Assembly: GCA_944372575.1 (NCBI GenBank)
Contig: CALVZS010000015.1
Coordinates: 1-41,757 of the forward strand
DNA from: an uncultured Clostridia bacterium
GTDB taxonomy: Bacteria; Bacillota; Clostridia; Christensenellales; Borkfalkiaceae
Reading direction: 5' to 3'
DNA length: 41,757 nucleotides
A model generated the notes under the pieces. It made no database searches and was not told where the DNA came from. It saw only the letters and a list, made by a program, of their open reading frames with translations. The position numbers and the translations under genes were made by a program. Positions 1-7,595 of the stretch are shown piece after piece; position 1 is the first letter of the stretch, and every line of letters begins with the position of its first letter.

Positions 1-5
1 AATAG

Positions 6-194
6 GGGGGACGGTATTCAGAATTTCTTGGGAACGGGGTACTCGGCGACGATATAAGCCTCATTTATAGCAATTACATTCGGATTTATGAATTTACAGT
101 TCACCAGTGTCGACAGAGTTTGAACACCACAAAGACGGAATATATTTTCGTCAATGGTGTTGCGAGCTTTGTGGCATACAAAGAAGGAAAATAG
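6..194 (+). CDS. possible 3' end of an unrecognised gene
   Basis: An open frame of 62 codons runs from just after a TAG at 3-5 to a TAG at 192-194. It has no convincing start codon, so it is either the 3' end of a decayed gene or chance. The translated end (ending VNGVASFVAYKEGK) has an ordinary protein composition. The stop lies inside the first arm of a strong terminator hairpin, which is where a genuine gene end would be expected. No family was recognised. Confidence 0.3.
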   Translation, partial: GGRYSEFLGNGVLGDDISLIYSNYIRIYEFTVHQCRQSLNTTKTEYIFVNGVASFVAYKEGK

Positions 195-218
195 CAACGG
201 ATTTACCGTTGCTATTTT
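188..218 (+). terminator. intrinsic terminator
   Basis: A perfect 13-bp inverted repeat (188-200 with 206-218) has a 5-nt loop, an A-rich left flank and a T-rich right flank. It would work in both directions and separates the open frame ending at 194 from the Rep module to the right. Confidence 0.7.
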
Positions 219-286
219 CTTATATTACAATATTATAAATGTAATTCTTCTACTAAACGGCAAGGCTTTGGCGGCGCGACCTGCGT

Positions 287-559
287 ATGCACAATAAGTA
301 CGGCTATTGCATCCTGAAAATCGAGAAAGAGCGCGGCACGATGGACGGCAAGGTCGAGAACAAGAAATACTTTCTGATGAATCAGAAGATCTACGCGCGC
401 AGGTTTGCCACGGATTGTTTCTCGGACTACTTCAACGATATGGCAAGCAAAAGCGGGACGGGGCTTGCCGATTATCGCGAGTACGTCACGGAGCGGGCGA
501 CGGTGGACGAGCTGAAGGCGCAGAACAGCTACTTTATCCGTGCGTTGTACGGCGCATGA
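287..559 (+). CDS. small hypothetical protein of the Rep module
   Basis: A 90-residue soluble protein without signal peptide or membrane segment. It is rich in charged and aromatic residues (ILKIEKERG near residue 10; a C-terminal part rich in Tyr and Asp). It precedes the HUH Rep gene by 64 bases and ends just before a hairpin. No clear ribosome site is seen at ATG 287. ATG 341 is an alternative start, giving 72 residues that begin MDGKVENKK. No family was recognised. Its position suggests an accessory gene of the Rep element. Confidence 0.5.
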   Translation: MHNKYGYCILKIEKERGTMDGKVENKKYFLMNQKIYARRFATDCFSDYFNDMASKSGTGLADYREYVTERATVDELKAQNSYFIRALYGA

Positions 560-565
560 ACGGGG

Positions 566-590
566 CAGAGCCGAAGGTTTTTCGGCTCTG
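566..590 (+). terminator. hairpin after the small ORF, possible terminator
   Basis: A perfect 10-bp stem (566-575 with 581-590) has a GGTTT loop and sits 7 bases after the stop at 559. The T-run after it is poor, so it may be an intercistronic hairpin or attenuator ahead of the Rep gene rather than a full terminator. Confidence 0.4.
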
Positions 591-623
591 TTATCCCCAT
601 GAAAAAAATTACAAGGAGGTATT

Positions 624-1667
624 ATGCCATATCCGAAGTGTAAGATCTATTCGGACAGAAGTCACTACATTGCGATCCCGCATACGGAGCGTCCGTACAA
701 GCCGCGGCGCAAGGTGCGGGAAGAGGAGATCGTCGTAGGGGAACAGCGGGAGCAAGGGGAACAGGAAAGCGCAATGCCGCAAGCTGACATTGATACGGAA
801 GAGCAGGCGTATAAGGAGCAGGAATCGGCGGAGATAGAGCAAGCTGTTCCCGAAACACCGCATACGTCCCAAAAAATCACGACCATGGAGTGCAGAATGA
901 CGCGCAAACAGCTCTTTGAGCTGTTGTACGCAGAAGGGAGATGGTTGAAAAAGCGTGCGCTTCGTTCCATGCTCGTCAAAGGCATGAAACCATATTTCCC
1001 GAGCGAGCAAGCGGTAAGAACTTATGTGGAGAGCAATCTCACGCGCAAACAGCGCAATCTGGTCGCCCGCCGCATCCGTATGTCCCGCAAGGCGAATTTG
1101 CAGACCCTCAACTATTTCGTCACGCTGACGTACAATAGCGCGATCCATACCGAGGAGAGTTTCAAGAAAAAGCTGCGTACCACGCTCTCGCATTTTGCGG
1201 ACAGAAAAGAATGGAGGTATATCGGCGTGTGGGAGCGCTCGCCGCAAAAGAAGCGGCTGCATTTCCACGGCGTGTTTCATATCCCCGAGGGAACGCTCTC
1301 CGGAGAGATGGAGGAGGTCAACAGTTACAGTATTGCAACGCATCAGCGGCAGGTCACGATGCAGAACTCCTTCTTTCTGAAACGCTTCGGACGGAACGAC
1401 TTTGAGAAGATCACGGACGAAAACCGCATCGGCGACGCGCTCTCCTATCTCATGAAATATATCGAAAAGTCCGGAGAGAAGATCGTCTATTCCCGCGGTC
1501 TTCCGCAGTTCTTCATTTCGGACGTCATGGACGAGGACGTTGCCTGCACGATGGGCGAGGAGCAGGAAAAGCTCGTGCTTCACGATGATTTCGGCTGCCG
1601 GGTGGACGGCGAATACATGGGAAAAGTCTGCAAAGACACCATCGCAAAGATGCCGAAAGCAAATTGA
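624..1667 (+). CDS. HUH-type replication initiation (Rep) protein
   Basis: 347 residues. The start is set by AAGGAGGT at 611-618. An N-terminal charged region (residues 1-100, Glu- and Gln-rich) is followed by the three motifs of rolling-circle Rep/relaxase-type HUH endonucleases. Motif 1 is YFVTLTY (164-170). The HUH motif is HFH within RLHFHGVFHI (211-220). A Tyr/Lys motif, YLMKYIEKSGEK (275-286), should hold the nicking tyrosine. Such proteins nick one strand at an origin and stay bound through the tyrosine, starting rolling-circle replication of plasmids, phages or integrated elements. The downstream toxin-antitoxin pair and hairpin-rich DNA fit a small plasmid or integrative element. Family assignment is by motif; whether it is plasmid- or phage-derived is open. 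Confidence 0.75.
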   Translation: MPYPKCKIYSDRSHYIAIPHTERPYKPRRKVREEEIVVGEQREQGEQESAMPQADIDTEEQAYKEQESAEIEQAVPETPHTSQKITTMECRMTRKQLFELLYAEGRWLKKRALRSMLVKGMKPYFPSEQAVRTYVESNLTRKQRNLVARRIRMSRKANLQTLNYFVTLTYNSAIHTEESFKKKLRTTLSHFADRKEWRYIGVWERSPQKKRLHFHGVFHIPEGTLSGEMEEVNSYSIATHQRQVTMQNSFFLKRFGRNDFEKITDENRIGDALSYLMKYIEKSGEKIVYSRGLPQFFISDVMDEDVACTMGEEQEKLVLHDDFGCRVDGEYMGKVCKDTIAKMPKAN

Positions 1668-1671
1668 AGTG

Positions 1672-1700
1672 TTGACAGTGCGGCATAATTGTGCTATAAT
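1672..1700 (+). promoter_or_regulatory. sigma-A promoter of the toxin-antitoxin operon
   Basis: TTGACA at 1672-1677 and TATAAT at 1695-1700 are separated by 17 bases, a consensus sigma-A promoter. It starts just after the Rep stop and gives a leader of about 30 bases to the antitoxin ATG at 1739. Antitoxin autorepression is likely by analogy with the family; no operator was pinned down. Confidence 0.85.
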
Positions 1701-1738
1701 TATTGCACAAAGGATATAATATCTGTAAGGAGGGTGTT

Positions 1739-1999
1739 ATGCCGAGAATTATTCCCATCCGCGATATGCGGGACACGACAAAGATTTCCGAGATGTGCAA
1801 TGCCACGAACGAGCCGATCTTTATCACGAAGAACGGATACGGAGATATGGTTGTGATGAGTATGGCAACGTATGAACAGCAGCTTGCGCGTGTGGATATG
1901 TACACGAGGATCATGGAAGGGAAGTTGCAGGCAGACAGGGGCGAACTTTTGGACGGCCCCGCAGCACTTGCACAGCTGAGAGGAAAGTATGCAAAATAA
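1739..1999 (+). CDS. type II antitoxin, Phd/YefM family
   Basis: 86 residues from ATG 1739, chosen for AAGGAGGG just upstream; an upstream ATG at 1703 lacks a ribosome site. The N-terminal half (PRIIPIRDMRDTTKISEMC, then EPIFITKNGYGDMVVMS) is the typical Phd/YefM fold: a DNA-binding dimer that represses its operon and whose C-terminus wraps the toxin. The C-terminal half is charged and helical. It overlaps the RelE-type toxin by 11 bases, so the two are translated together. It probably stabilises the Rep element. Confidence 0.85.
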   Translation: MPRIIPIRDMRDTTKISEMCNATNEPIFITKNGYGDMVVMSMATYEQQLARVDMYTRIMEGKLQADRGELLDGPAALAQLRGKYAK

Positions 2000-2330
2000 A
2001 TACAGCTTTTCTTTCACGCCGCTTGGCTATCAGGATTTAGATGACGCGCTCGCATATATTTCTGAACAGCTATCCAATCCGCAGGCGGCGACAGAGCTAT
2101 TAGATGAGTTGGAGCATACGCTCGCAAACGTATGTGAATTTCCGTATGCTTTTTCAGACTGCTCCGTATATCTTATTTCAGATCAGAATATCCGCCATGT
2201 GATGGTCAAGAATTATGTGCTGGTGTTTGAGATCAAAGAGGACGAGGGGCAAATCATCGTTCTTCGGTTTCGCTATGCGCGGACAGATATGGCGCATACT
2301 TCCATGAAGAAGGACGACTTCGAAAGTTAA
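1989..2330 (+). CDS. type II toxin, RelE/ParE family
   Basis: 113 residues overlapping the antitoxin by 11 bases. The pattern matches RelE/ParE toxins: an N-terminal strand (YSFSFTPLGYQDLDDALAYI), two helices, a central Pro-rich turn (CEFPYAF), then strands ending in NYVLVFEIKEDEGQIIVLRFRY. RelE members cut mRNA on the ribosome, ParE members poison gyrase. The sequence alone does not say which applies. Length and order are normal for an intact pair. Confidence 0.85.
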   Translation: MQNKYSFSFTPLGYQDLDDALAYISEQLSNPQAATELLDELEHTLANVCEFPYAFSDCSVYLISDQNIRHVMVKNYVLVFEIKEDEGQIIVLRFRYARTDMAHTSMKKDDFES

Positions 2331-2362
2331 AAGCAAGAGGAACGGCATAAAAACAAGTTTCC

Positions 2363-2421
2363 GCGCGGCGGGAACAACAGGGCGGCGTAAGCGGGTCAGC
2401 GGCGCGCCCTGTCCGCCGCGC
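2363..2421. repeat. long imperfect hairpin in the gap after the toxin gene
   Basis: The left arm (2363-2371 and 2377-2384) pairs with the right arm (2405-2412 and 2413-2421) over 17 bp, with a 5-nt bulge at 2372-2376. The rest of the non-coding gap (2331-2780) is GC-rich and has another small hairpin at 2577-2591 (CAGCAC/GTGCTG). It could be a replication origin structure for the HUH Rep, or a terminator without a T-run. No gene was found in this gap. Confidence 0.55.
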
Positions 2422-2703
2422 GCTTTCGTCGCCGCAAACCGCGCTTTTCAGGCAGCTTGCTAAGGCAATCTGCCCGTTTGGTGCGGTTGCAGTCTTGGCG
2501 GCACCAAGGTGAAGTGCCGCCTGCGGTCACGGATTTTGCATTGATTAGGCAAAATCCTTAGTTCGAAGCGCGCGCACAGCACACCGTGCTGATGCGCATG
2601 ATGCGATTCTCACCCTCTTCCCAAAAAATCTTTGCTATGTAAATCTTTTTCGGGAGCCCTGATGAGTTGACGGATTGCTTTGATTGTGGAGGCGTGTGCT
2701 TGT

Positions 2704-2757
2704 CTCGGCGCCCGCGAGCGCAGCGAGCGGGTGCCGAGGGCGGCGCAGCCGCCCTCG
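2704..2757. repeat. two overlapping, mutually exclusive GC-rich hairpins
   Basis: Stem A pairs 2704-2715 with 2727-2738 (12 bp, one G-T). Stem B pairs 2735-2744 with 2748-2757 (10 bp, loop GCA). They share bases 2735-2738, so only one can form fully. The element sits exactly where the upstream part of the DUF3990-like gene is missing, suggesting a repeat-mediated deletion or insertion. Confidence 0.6.
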
Positions 2758-2783
2758 TCAGCTCCGCCGCCGACTTGTATCAA

Positions 2784-3107
2784 GACGATAACATAATTTT
2801 ATGGGTACTAATCAGGGGTTATTGTGGCGATGATTCCTATTTCGCTTATGCCGAGAGCTTTTTGAATAACATGATTTCATATCAATGTTTTTCAGCGGTG
2901 CTTCAAGTATGCAATCTTAGCAAACCATTAGTTTTGATATCGTGGAAGGCATATAAGCAGTTGGAATTTGCTGGATATGAGCGTGTTGATGCAGTCACAT
3001 GGTACCTGGCAAGAAAGGCACGAAACGAGCAGACACTCAAGAAGTTTTTGAGCAGCAGGTGTGGAGTGTTTGTTCCGAATCATTATTCGCGGGCGTATCG
3101 TGCCTGA
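2784..3107 (+). pseudogene. C-terminal remnant of a DUF3990-like gene
   Basis: The frame reads like the C-terminal third of DUF3990 proteins, a predicted ADP-ribosyltransferase-like family. It contains GYCGDDSYFAYAESFLNN, then a Lys/Ala segment with SWKAYKQLEFAGYE, then the charged end KARNEQTLKKF. This was matched from memory of the family's conserved GYRADDSYF..F motif. The N-terminal two thirds, with any active site, are absent. The frame runs backwards into the GC-rich hairpins at 2704-2757, which do not encode this family. In related genomes such genes lie next to the helix-turn-helix gene whose remains follow. Confidence 0.55.
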
Positions 3108-3163
3108 TAATCCATGTCTATAATGAATAGTTTCTTGATATTATCCAAAGGAAAGTATCTGCA

Positions 3164-3719
3164 ATGTTTGAACTTGCAGTTTTAGAAGAACTTATCGAAA
3201 TTGATACCTTTGCTCAAAAATTTGCATCATCCCTTGTAAGCCATGCGCTTGAAGTCGCCGATCCTGCCTGTGCGCTGGGTAAATCCGCAAACAAACTTCT
3301 TGGCGCTGATATTAGGCAATGAGCCTCTGGATATAGAAACAAGCAGTTATGCCTCGTCCGAATATTGAGTGGGCTGGGTGCTTGCATATGTATAGTGGTA
3401 CTTCAATAGACCTTATGCCGAAGTTATTGCCGCTATACCGTGCAGTAAAATACTGGATCACTATTTCCCCTATCACGAAATGGACATTATGCACAGCATG
3501 GACTTGATGGCAAAATATTTGAAACCCGTGTGTCCACTCAAAGAGATGTGCCAAAAATGCGGTATCAGTCAGACGCAGTCTGCAAACCTTTCCAATTTGC
3601 CGCTTCGTACCATGAAGGCGTACGAACAGGGAACGGTAGACATCGCCAAAGCGCAGGCTGAAACGCTATATGCCCTTGCGAAAACATTAAATGGCACGAT
3701 GGAGGAACTCATAAAATAA
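3164..3719 (+). pseudogene. degenerate helix-turn-helix (XRE-like) partner gene
   Basis: The gene starts at ATG 3164 (MFELAVLEELIEIDTFAQKF...), loses frame near 3310-3322 (stop TGA 3320-3322), and continues one frame over from 3321. There it reads EPLDIETSSYASSEY, TGA (3366-3368, where Trp is expected), VGWVLAYV, TAG (3393-3395, where Gln is expected), WYFNRPYAEVIAAIP. The intact end from 3480 contains an XRE-type helix-turn-helix: SQTQSANLSNLPLRTMKAYE, then KAQAETLYALAKTLNGTMEE. The motif order is that of transcription factors paired with DUF3990-type genes. One frameshift and two nonsense codons mark it as dead, though the last 79 residues could still be made from ATG 3480. Confidence 0.65.
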
Positions 3720-3768
3720 TAACACGACGCACTCAACAATTCACGGCCTGTCTGATTTGGGAATGTAA

Positions 3769-3797
3769 TTGCGCAGAACGGAAATTTGTGCTATAAT
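3769..3797 (+). promoter_or_regulatory. extended -10 promoter of the AraC gene
   Basis: TTGCGC at 3769-3774, a 17-base spacer, and TATAAT at 3792-3797 preceded by TGC (an extended -10). It predicts a transcript start near 3804, upstream of a strong ribosome site at 3827-3834. Confidence 0.7.
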
Positions 3798-3840
3798 ACG
3801 GACGCGATATGTTGCAATCGCGCACCAAAGGAGGAAATGT

Positions 3841-3876
3841 ATGGAACCGAAAACACGGGGGGGGGTGATTGTATGA
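3841..3876 (+). CDS. 11-residue leader ORF overlapping the AraC start
   Basis: AAAGGAGG at 3827-3834 is ideally spaced to ATG 3841, which encodes MEPKTRGGVIV and stops at TGA 3874-3876. That stop overlaps the AraC start ATG 3873 as ATGA, the normal arrangement for translational coupling. The leader contains a run of nine G (3857-3865). With ten G the same ATG would read straight into AraC (MEPKTRGGGDC-MITTN...). It is either a coupling leader, the true AraC N-terminus hidden by a homopolymer error, or a phase-variable switch. Confidence 0.4.
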   Translation: MEPKTRGGVIV

Positions 3877-4658
3877 TCACTACCAATCTGCTGTTCTGTG
3901 TCAATCATCACTATAATGAGGACTACTGCGGAGTGGAGCATTCGCACCCCTGTTATGAGATCGTGTATTACTGCGAGGGGGAAGGGGAGGTCACGTTCAG
4001 CAAAAAGAAGTACCACTTCAGCAAAGATACCTTTATGGTGTGCCCGCCCGACGTCAAGCACATCGAACGCGGCAACCGCGGAACAGAAGTTTTGTATATC
4101 GGCTTTGAACTGTACAGTGATTTTATGCTGCCCGAGGGGGTTTTCAGGGAAGAGGACTTCGGCATCCGCGAATATCTCGAGAAGATTTATTACGAGATGA
4201 AACACTGGTCCGCCTATGCCGAGCGGCTTATCAATCTGTTTTGCACTGTGATCGCCATCCGCCTTGTCAACCGCAGTGAGACGGACGAATCTGCCGCGAT
4301 CGGCTATAATTTCAACAATATCGTGGGCTATATCACGGCAAATTACCGTGAAGATATCAGTGTAAGAAAGCTGGCAGAGATTGCGGGATATAGTTATGAC
4401 TACTTTCGCAAGGCATTTTACAAGCGTTTTGGCGTCACTGTCAACGACTTCATCCTGCAAAAGCGCATTGAAAAGGCCAATGAGATGCTTGAGAGCGGCG
4501 CATTTCTCATTAAAGAAGTGGCGGCAGAATGCGGATTCTCCTCCGTGGCGCAGTTTTGCACCAAGTACCGCCAGGTAACGGGCAGTACACCCAAGCAAAA
4601 AAAACGCAAGGGCGAACAGGGCGCGAAGGATCTCGAAATAGATAAATTTTCGGATTAA
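3873..4658 (+). CDS. AraC-family transcriptional regulator of the carbohydrate locus
   Basis: 261 residues from ATG 3873. The N-terminal cupin-like sensor domain has the histidine pattern CGVEHSHPCYEIVYY at residues 17-31, and FMVCPPDVKHIERG follows. The C-terminal domain has the two AraC helix-turn-helix motifs: ISVRKLAEIAGYSYDYFRKAF and LIKEVAAECGFSSVAQF, then the FCTKYRQVTGSTPKQ end. Regulators of this shape bind a sugar and activate neighbouring uptake and hydrolase genes; the ligand is unknown. The start is uncertain because the strong ribosome site belongs to a leader ORF one frame away (see 3841-3876). A terminator follows, so it is transcribed alone, and it probably controls the operon from 4809. 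Confidence 0.85.
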   Translation: MITTNLLFCVNHHYNEDYCGVEHSHPCYEIVYYCEGEGEVTFSKKKYHFSKDTFMVCPPDVKHIERGNRGTEVLYIGFELYSDFMLPEGVFREEDFGIREYLEKIYYEMKHWSAYAERLINLFCTVIAIRLVNRSETDESAAIGYNFNNIVGYITANYREDISVRKLAEIAGYSYDYFRKAFYKRFGVTVNDFILQKRIEKANEMLESGAFLIKEVAAECGFSSVAQFCTKYRQVTGSTPKQKKRKGEQGAKDLEIDKFSD

Positions 4659-4706
4659 GCGGAGAACAGATGGGATAGAAAATTTTGAATTTCGGACAAT
4701 TATATC

Positions 4707-4749
4707 AAAAAAAGGTTGTCTTGAGCGAACGCTCTTGATAACCTTTTTT
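4707..4749 (+). terminator. intrinsic terminator after the AraC gene
   Basis: A long hairpin pairs AAAAAAGGTT...TTGAGCG with CGCTC...AACCTTTTTT around an AA loop, with small mismatches. It has A-rich and T-rich flanks, so it could work both ways. Its right arm overlaps the predicted -35 of the next promoter, so folding and initiation there may interact. Confidence 0.75.
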
Positions 4750-4763
4750 AATTGCGTTATGAT
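4735..4763 (+). promoter_or_regulatory. promoter of the glycosidase operon
   Basis: TTGATA at 4735-4740 and TATGAT at 4758-4763 with a 17-base spacer. The predicted start lies about 40 bases before ATG 4809. The -35 lies within the terminator arm. No AraC operator could be assigned by eye. Confidence 0.55.
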
Positions 4764-4808
4764 GAAGCTGTACCAATCGGTGCATTCTGCACATAAGGAG
4801 GAAAGTTG

Positions 4809-6116
4809 ATGTCATTGTTCAAACACGGAAAGAGGGCGGCTGCTCTGCTCTGTGCAGGCGCATTGAGTGTTTCGCTTGCGGGCTGCGGCGGCACCGATCT
4901 TCCACTCGATGCTCAGCACGGCATTGCCGATCAGTCGATGCTGTACGGCATGTGTTACCTGTTGGAAGAGCGCAGCGCCGATTCGCTGGACATTCAGGCG
5001 GAAGTGCAGCTTATGAAGAACCTGGGCGTCAAGACGGTGCGCCAGTGGATGCACTTCACCCACTTCATGTCCGATCCCTCCACCTTCCACGAGGAATGGG
5101 AGACGACCAAGAACATGCGCGCACTGCTTGCTGCGTGTGAGGAGGCAGGCATCGTCAATATCGGCATGAATCATCACAATTTCTGCACGACGAGCATCAA
5201 GGCGTCCACTACGGCAAAGCCCTTTGCGCGCGACGTCTCTGAGGGCAGTGAGTATGTGCAGTGGCTCAACGACTACTATACGTCATGGTATACGCTCGTG
5301 TCCGCCTTTCCGGAAGTCATGTACTGGGAGATCGACAACGAGGTCAACAATCCCGATTTTATGACGGACAGCGCCAATAAGGGGGAGTCCTCTTATAGTG
5401 TGCGGCAGATGGCGCAGATCGCGACGGACATGTTCTATTATGCCTCGCGCGCCATTCATGACGCCAACCCCGAGGCGCAGACCATCATGGGTGGGCTGAC
5501 CGAACCGAACGGACTGGGAACAGGCAACACGGCAACCTTTTTGCAGCTCATGTACGACAACATAGCCAGCGGCGAATACGGCTACTTCTACGGGCAGGAG
5601 AGCGCGGAGGACGCCTCCACCGATCCCGACGATTATTTTCAGATCGCTTGCTGGCATCCCTACATGTCCAACTTCAACAAGCAGCACTTCATCGATATCA
5701 ACAATGAATATTACAATATCATTCTTGAAAATGAGGGCAAGCATAAAAAAGTGTTTTTCACAGAGGTAGGCTGGAACGACGGCAATATCGGCGAAGAGGC
5801 ATTTCTTGCCAATCTGCGGGCCATGTTCGAGGCGGTGGAGACGATGCCCTATGTCGAGACGGTCAACATTTTCAAAATGTACGACAACGGCACCCTCAAC
5901 AACTGGGACGGCGCGGGGTATCAGTACTGGGGACTGTTCCACGATGCCGACCCGACGCACGTCTATCCGCAGTGCAGCCGTAGTCCGGATGCCATCAACA
6001 TTGACGCAAACGGGAACTGCATCACGGGCGCGCCCAAGCGCAGCGCCTATGTGTATCAGGAGCTTGCGGGTGGCAGCGGCGATCTCACACTCTTGATGAA
6101 GGAGGGGACGGCATGA
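4809..6116 (+). CDS. clan-A-like glycoside hydrolase lipoprotein (copy 1)
   Basis: 435 residues. ATG 4809 is preferred over TTG 4806 because AAGGAGG at 4796-4802 is better spaced. A lipoprotein signal ends in LAGC (Cys26), so the enzyme is anchored outside the membrane. The body looks like a (beta/alpha)8 barrel of glycosidase clan A. YWEIDNEVNNPDF carries an Asn-Glu acid/base candidate (Glu178), and VFFTEVGW carries a nucleophile candidate (Glu319). CWHPY is also typical of these barrels. No CAZy family number can be assigned by eye. It is coupled by an ATGA overlap to a paralog. It probably trims a polysaccharide at the cell surface for the transporter downstream. Confidence 0.7.
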   Translation: MSLFKHGKRAAALLCAGALSVSLAGCGGTDLPLDAQHGIADQSMLYGMCYLLEERSADSLDIQAEVQLMKNLGVKTVRQWMHFTHFMSDPSTFHEEWETTKNMRALLAACEEAGIVNIGMNHHNFCTTSIKASTTAKPFARDVSEGSEYVQWLNDYYTSWYTLVSAFPEVMYWEIDNEVNNPDFMTDSANKGESSYSVRQMAQIATDMFYYASRAIHDANPEAQTIMGGLTEPNGLGTGNTATFLQLMYDNIASGEYGYFYGQESAEDASTDPDDYFQIACWHPYMSNFNKQHFIDINNEYYNIILENEGKHKKVFFTEVGWNDGNIGEEAFLANLRAMFEAVETMPYVETVNIFKMYDNGTLNNWDGAGYQYWGLFHDADPTHVYPQCSRSPDAINIDANGNCITGAPKRSAYVYQELAGGSGDLTLLMKEGTA

Positions 6117-7486
6117 GAAAACGCATCCGCTCTGCCGCGGCGCTCCTATTCGCGGCGGCATTCTCTCTTGCCGCATTTGCGGGGTGCGATACGCAGCCCC
6201 AGACGACGCTCCCGCCCGACGACGGGGGCGAACCTGTAGAGGGGCTTCCGCTCACGCCCGAATACGGTGTTGCCGATCAGCGGTACTTGTACGGACTGTG
6301 CTATCTTCTGGAGGAGCGTGAATATACGGGTTCGCCCTTCACGGCGGAAGACATTGCCGTGGAAGTGCAGCTCATGCAAAATTTGGGCGTCAAGACGGTG
6401 CGCCACTGGATCCACTGCACCAGATACATGCTCGATAAGGACACGATCGACGAGGAAGCATGCGAGAACATGCACGCCATGCTTGCCGCCTGCGAGGAGG
6501 CGGGGATCGTGAACATCGGCATGAATCACCACAACTTCAACAACGGGTTGAGCACCGTGGGCAAGCTGCGGCGCAACATGGTGCCGGGCAGCGACTATAT
6601 CCTTTGGCTGGAAGATTATTATACGACGTGGTACAACCTGGTGCTTGAATTTCCCGAAGTGCAGTATTGGGAAATCGACAATGAACTGAATAACCCCGAT
6701 TTCATGTTTGACGCCACAACGAACGGGCGCTTTACTTCTGAGGAGATGGCCGCCATCGCCACCGATATGCTTTGGTATGCCTCGCGCGGCATCCACGATG
6801 CCAATCCGGATGCCGTGGCGGTCATGGGCGGGCTTACCGAGCGTTTCGGGCTGGGCAACAGCGATACGGAGAACGGCGATCCGAGCATGCAGTGGTTTCT
6901 TCAGGCGATCTATGACAACATCGTAAGCGGCGAATACGGCAGATTTTATGCGACGCAGGGCGAGGAGCAGTCCTCCCTGGATCCCGACGACTACTTTCAG
7001 GTCGTCAACTGGCATCCCTATGTGTGGGACCTGACGGCGCTTGACGAGGACAGCTTTGTGGAAAAGAACAATGCCATCTATGCCGTCGTGCTTGAAAACG
7101 AGGGGAAGAACAAAAAAGTATTCCTGTCCGAGATCGGTTTTTCCGATTTCGGACGCGGGCAGACGGTTGCCGCGCAGTCCGTCACCAATCTCTATCACGC
7201 CGTTTCCACGCGCATGCCCTACGTCGAAACGGTCAATCTGTTCAAGATGTACGACGTCGCCCGTGATTCGTGGGGCGGCGCGGGCGAACAGGACAACGGC
7301 TATGCCCGTTACGGGCTCTTTTATGACCCCGATCCGTCGCGGGTATACTACCGCCTCGACGAGGAGAACCCTACGCAGACGACCGATGAACTCTGTGTGC
7401 CCGCTGCGCCCAAGCTCACGGCCTATGCGTTTCAGACGGCGGCGGGCGGCAGCGGAAGTCTTACCCTTCTGTCCGAACAGCAGTGA
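6113..7486 (+). CDS. clan-A-like glycoside hydrolase lipoprotein (copy 2)
   Basis: 457 residues, overlapping copy 1 by ATGA. The lipoprotein signal ends in FAGC (Cys25), followed by a short Pro/Asp/Gly linker that copy 1 lacks. It aligns along its whole length with copy 1: GVADQRYLYGLCYLLEER against GIADQSMLYGMCYLLEER, and the shared VQLM.NLGVKTVR and CEEAGIVNIGMNHHNF. The acid/base candidate is Glu191 in YWEIDNELNNPDF and the nucleophile candidate Glu340 in VFLSEIGF. It is therefore a tandem duplicate with both catalytic residues kept. Differences near the presumed cleft (for example HWIHCTRYM against QWMHFTHFM) suggest a different linkage or side chain. Confidence 0.7.
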   Translation: MRKRIRSAAALLFAAAFSLAAFAGCDTQPQTTLPPDDGGEPVEGLPLTPEYGVADQRYLYGLCYLLEEREYTGSPFTAEDIAVEVQLMQNLGVKTVRHWIHCTRYMLDKDTIDEEACENMHAMLAACEEAGIVNIGMNHHNFNNGLSTVGKLRRNMVPGSDYILWLEDYYTTWYNLVLEFPEVQYWEIDNELNNPDFMFDATTNGRFTSEEMAAIATDMLWYASRGIHDANPDAVAVMGGLTERFGLGNSDTENGDPSMQWFLQAIYDNIVSGEYGRFYATQGEEQSSLDPDDYFQVVNWHPYVWDLTALDEDSFVEKNNAIYAVVLENEGKNKKVFLSEIGFSDFGRGQTVAAQSVTNLYHAVSTRMPYVETVNLFKMYDVARDSWGGAGEQDNGYARYGLFYDPDPSRVYYRLDEENPTQTTDELCVPAAPKLTAYAFQTAAGGSGSLTLLSEQQ

Positions 7487-7566
7487 CGGACACGGAACGT
7501 TTCGGCGTGAAAAATTTTGAAATTCGGCTGTTTGTTTTGCGTAGCGGCGGGATTTCGGAAAATCGG

Positions 7567-7595
7567 TTGAAGAACAGGAAAAGCTATGATATAAC
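7567..7595 (+). promoter_or_regulatory. internal promoter before the surface protein
   Basis: TTGAAG at 7567-7572, a 17-base spacer, and TATAAC at 7590-7595 with TGA before it (extended -10). The 297-base gap 7487-7783 holds nothing else that I can support; a 72-codon frame at 7483-7701 lacks a ribosome site. The promoter could raise expression of the surface protein and transporter above that of the hydrolases. Confidence 0.5.

Noticed and set aside
3366..3395. Alternative genetic code (TGA as Trp, TAG as Gln) for the helix-turn-helix gene
   Set aside because: The gene also has a frameshift, and intact genes across the window end normally at TGA and TAG.
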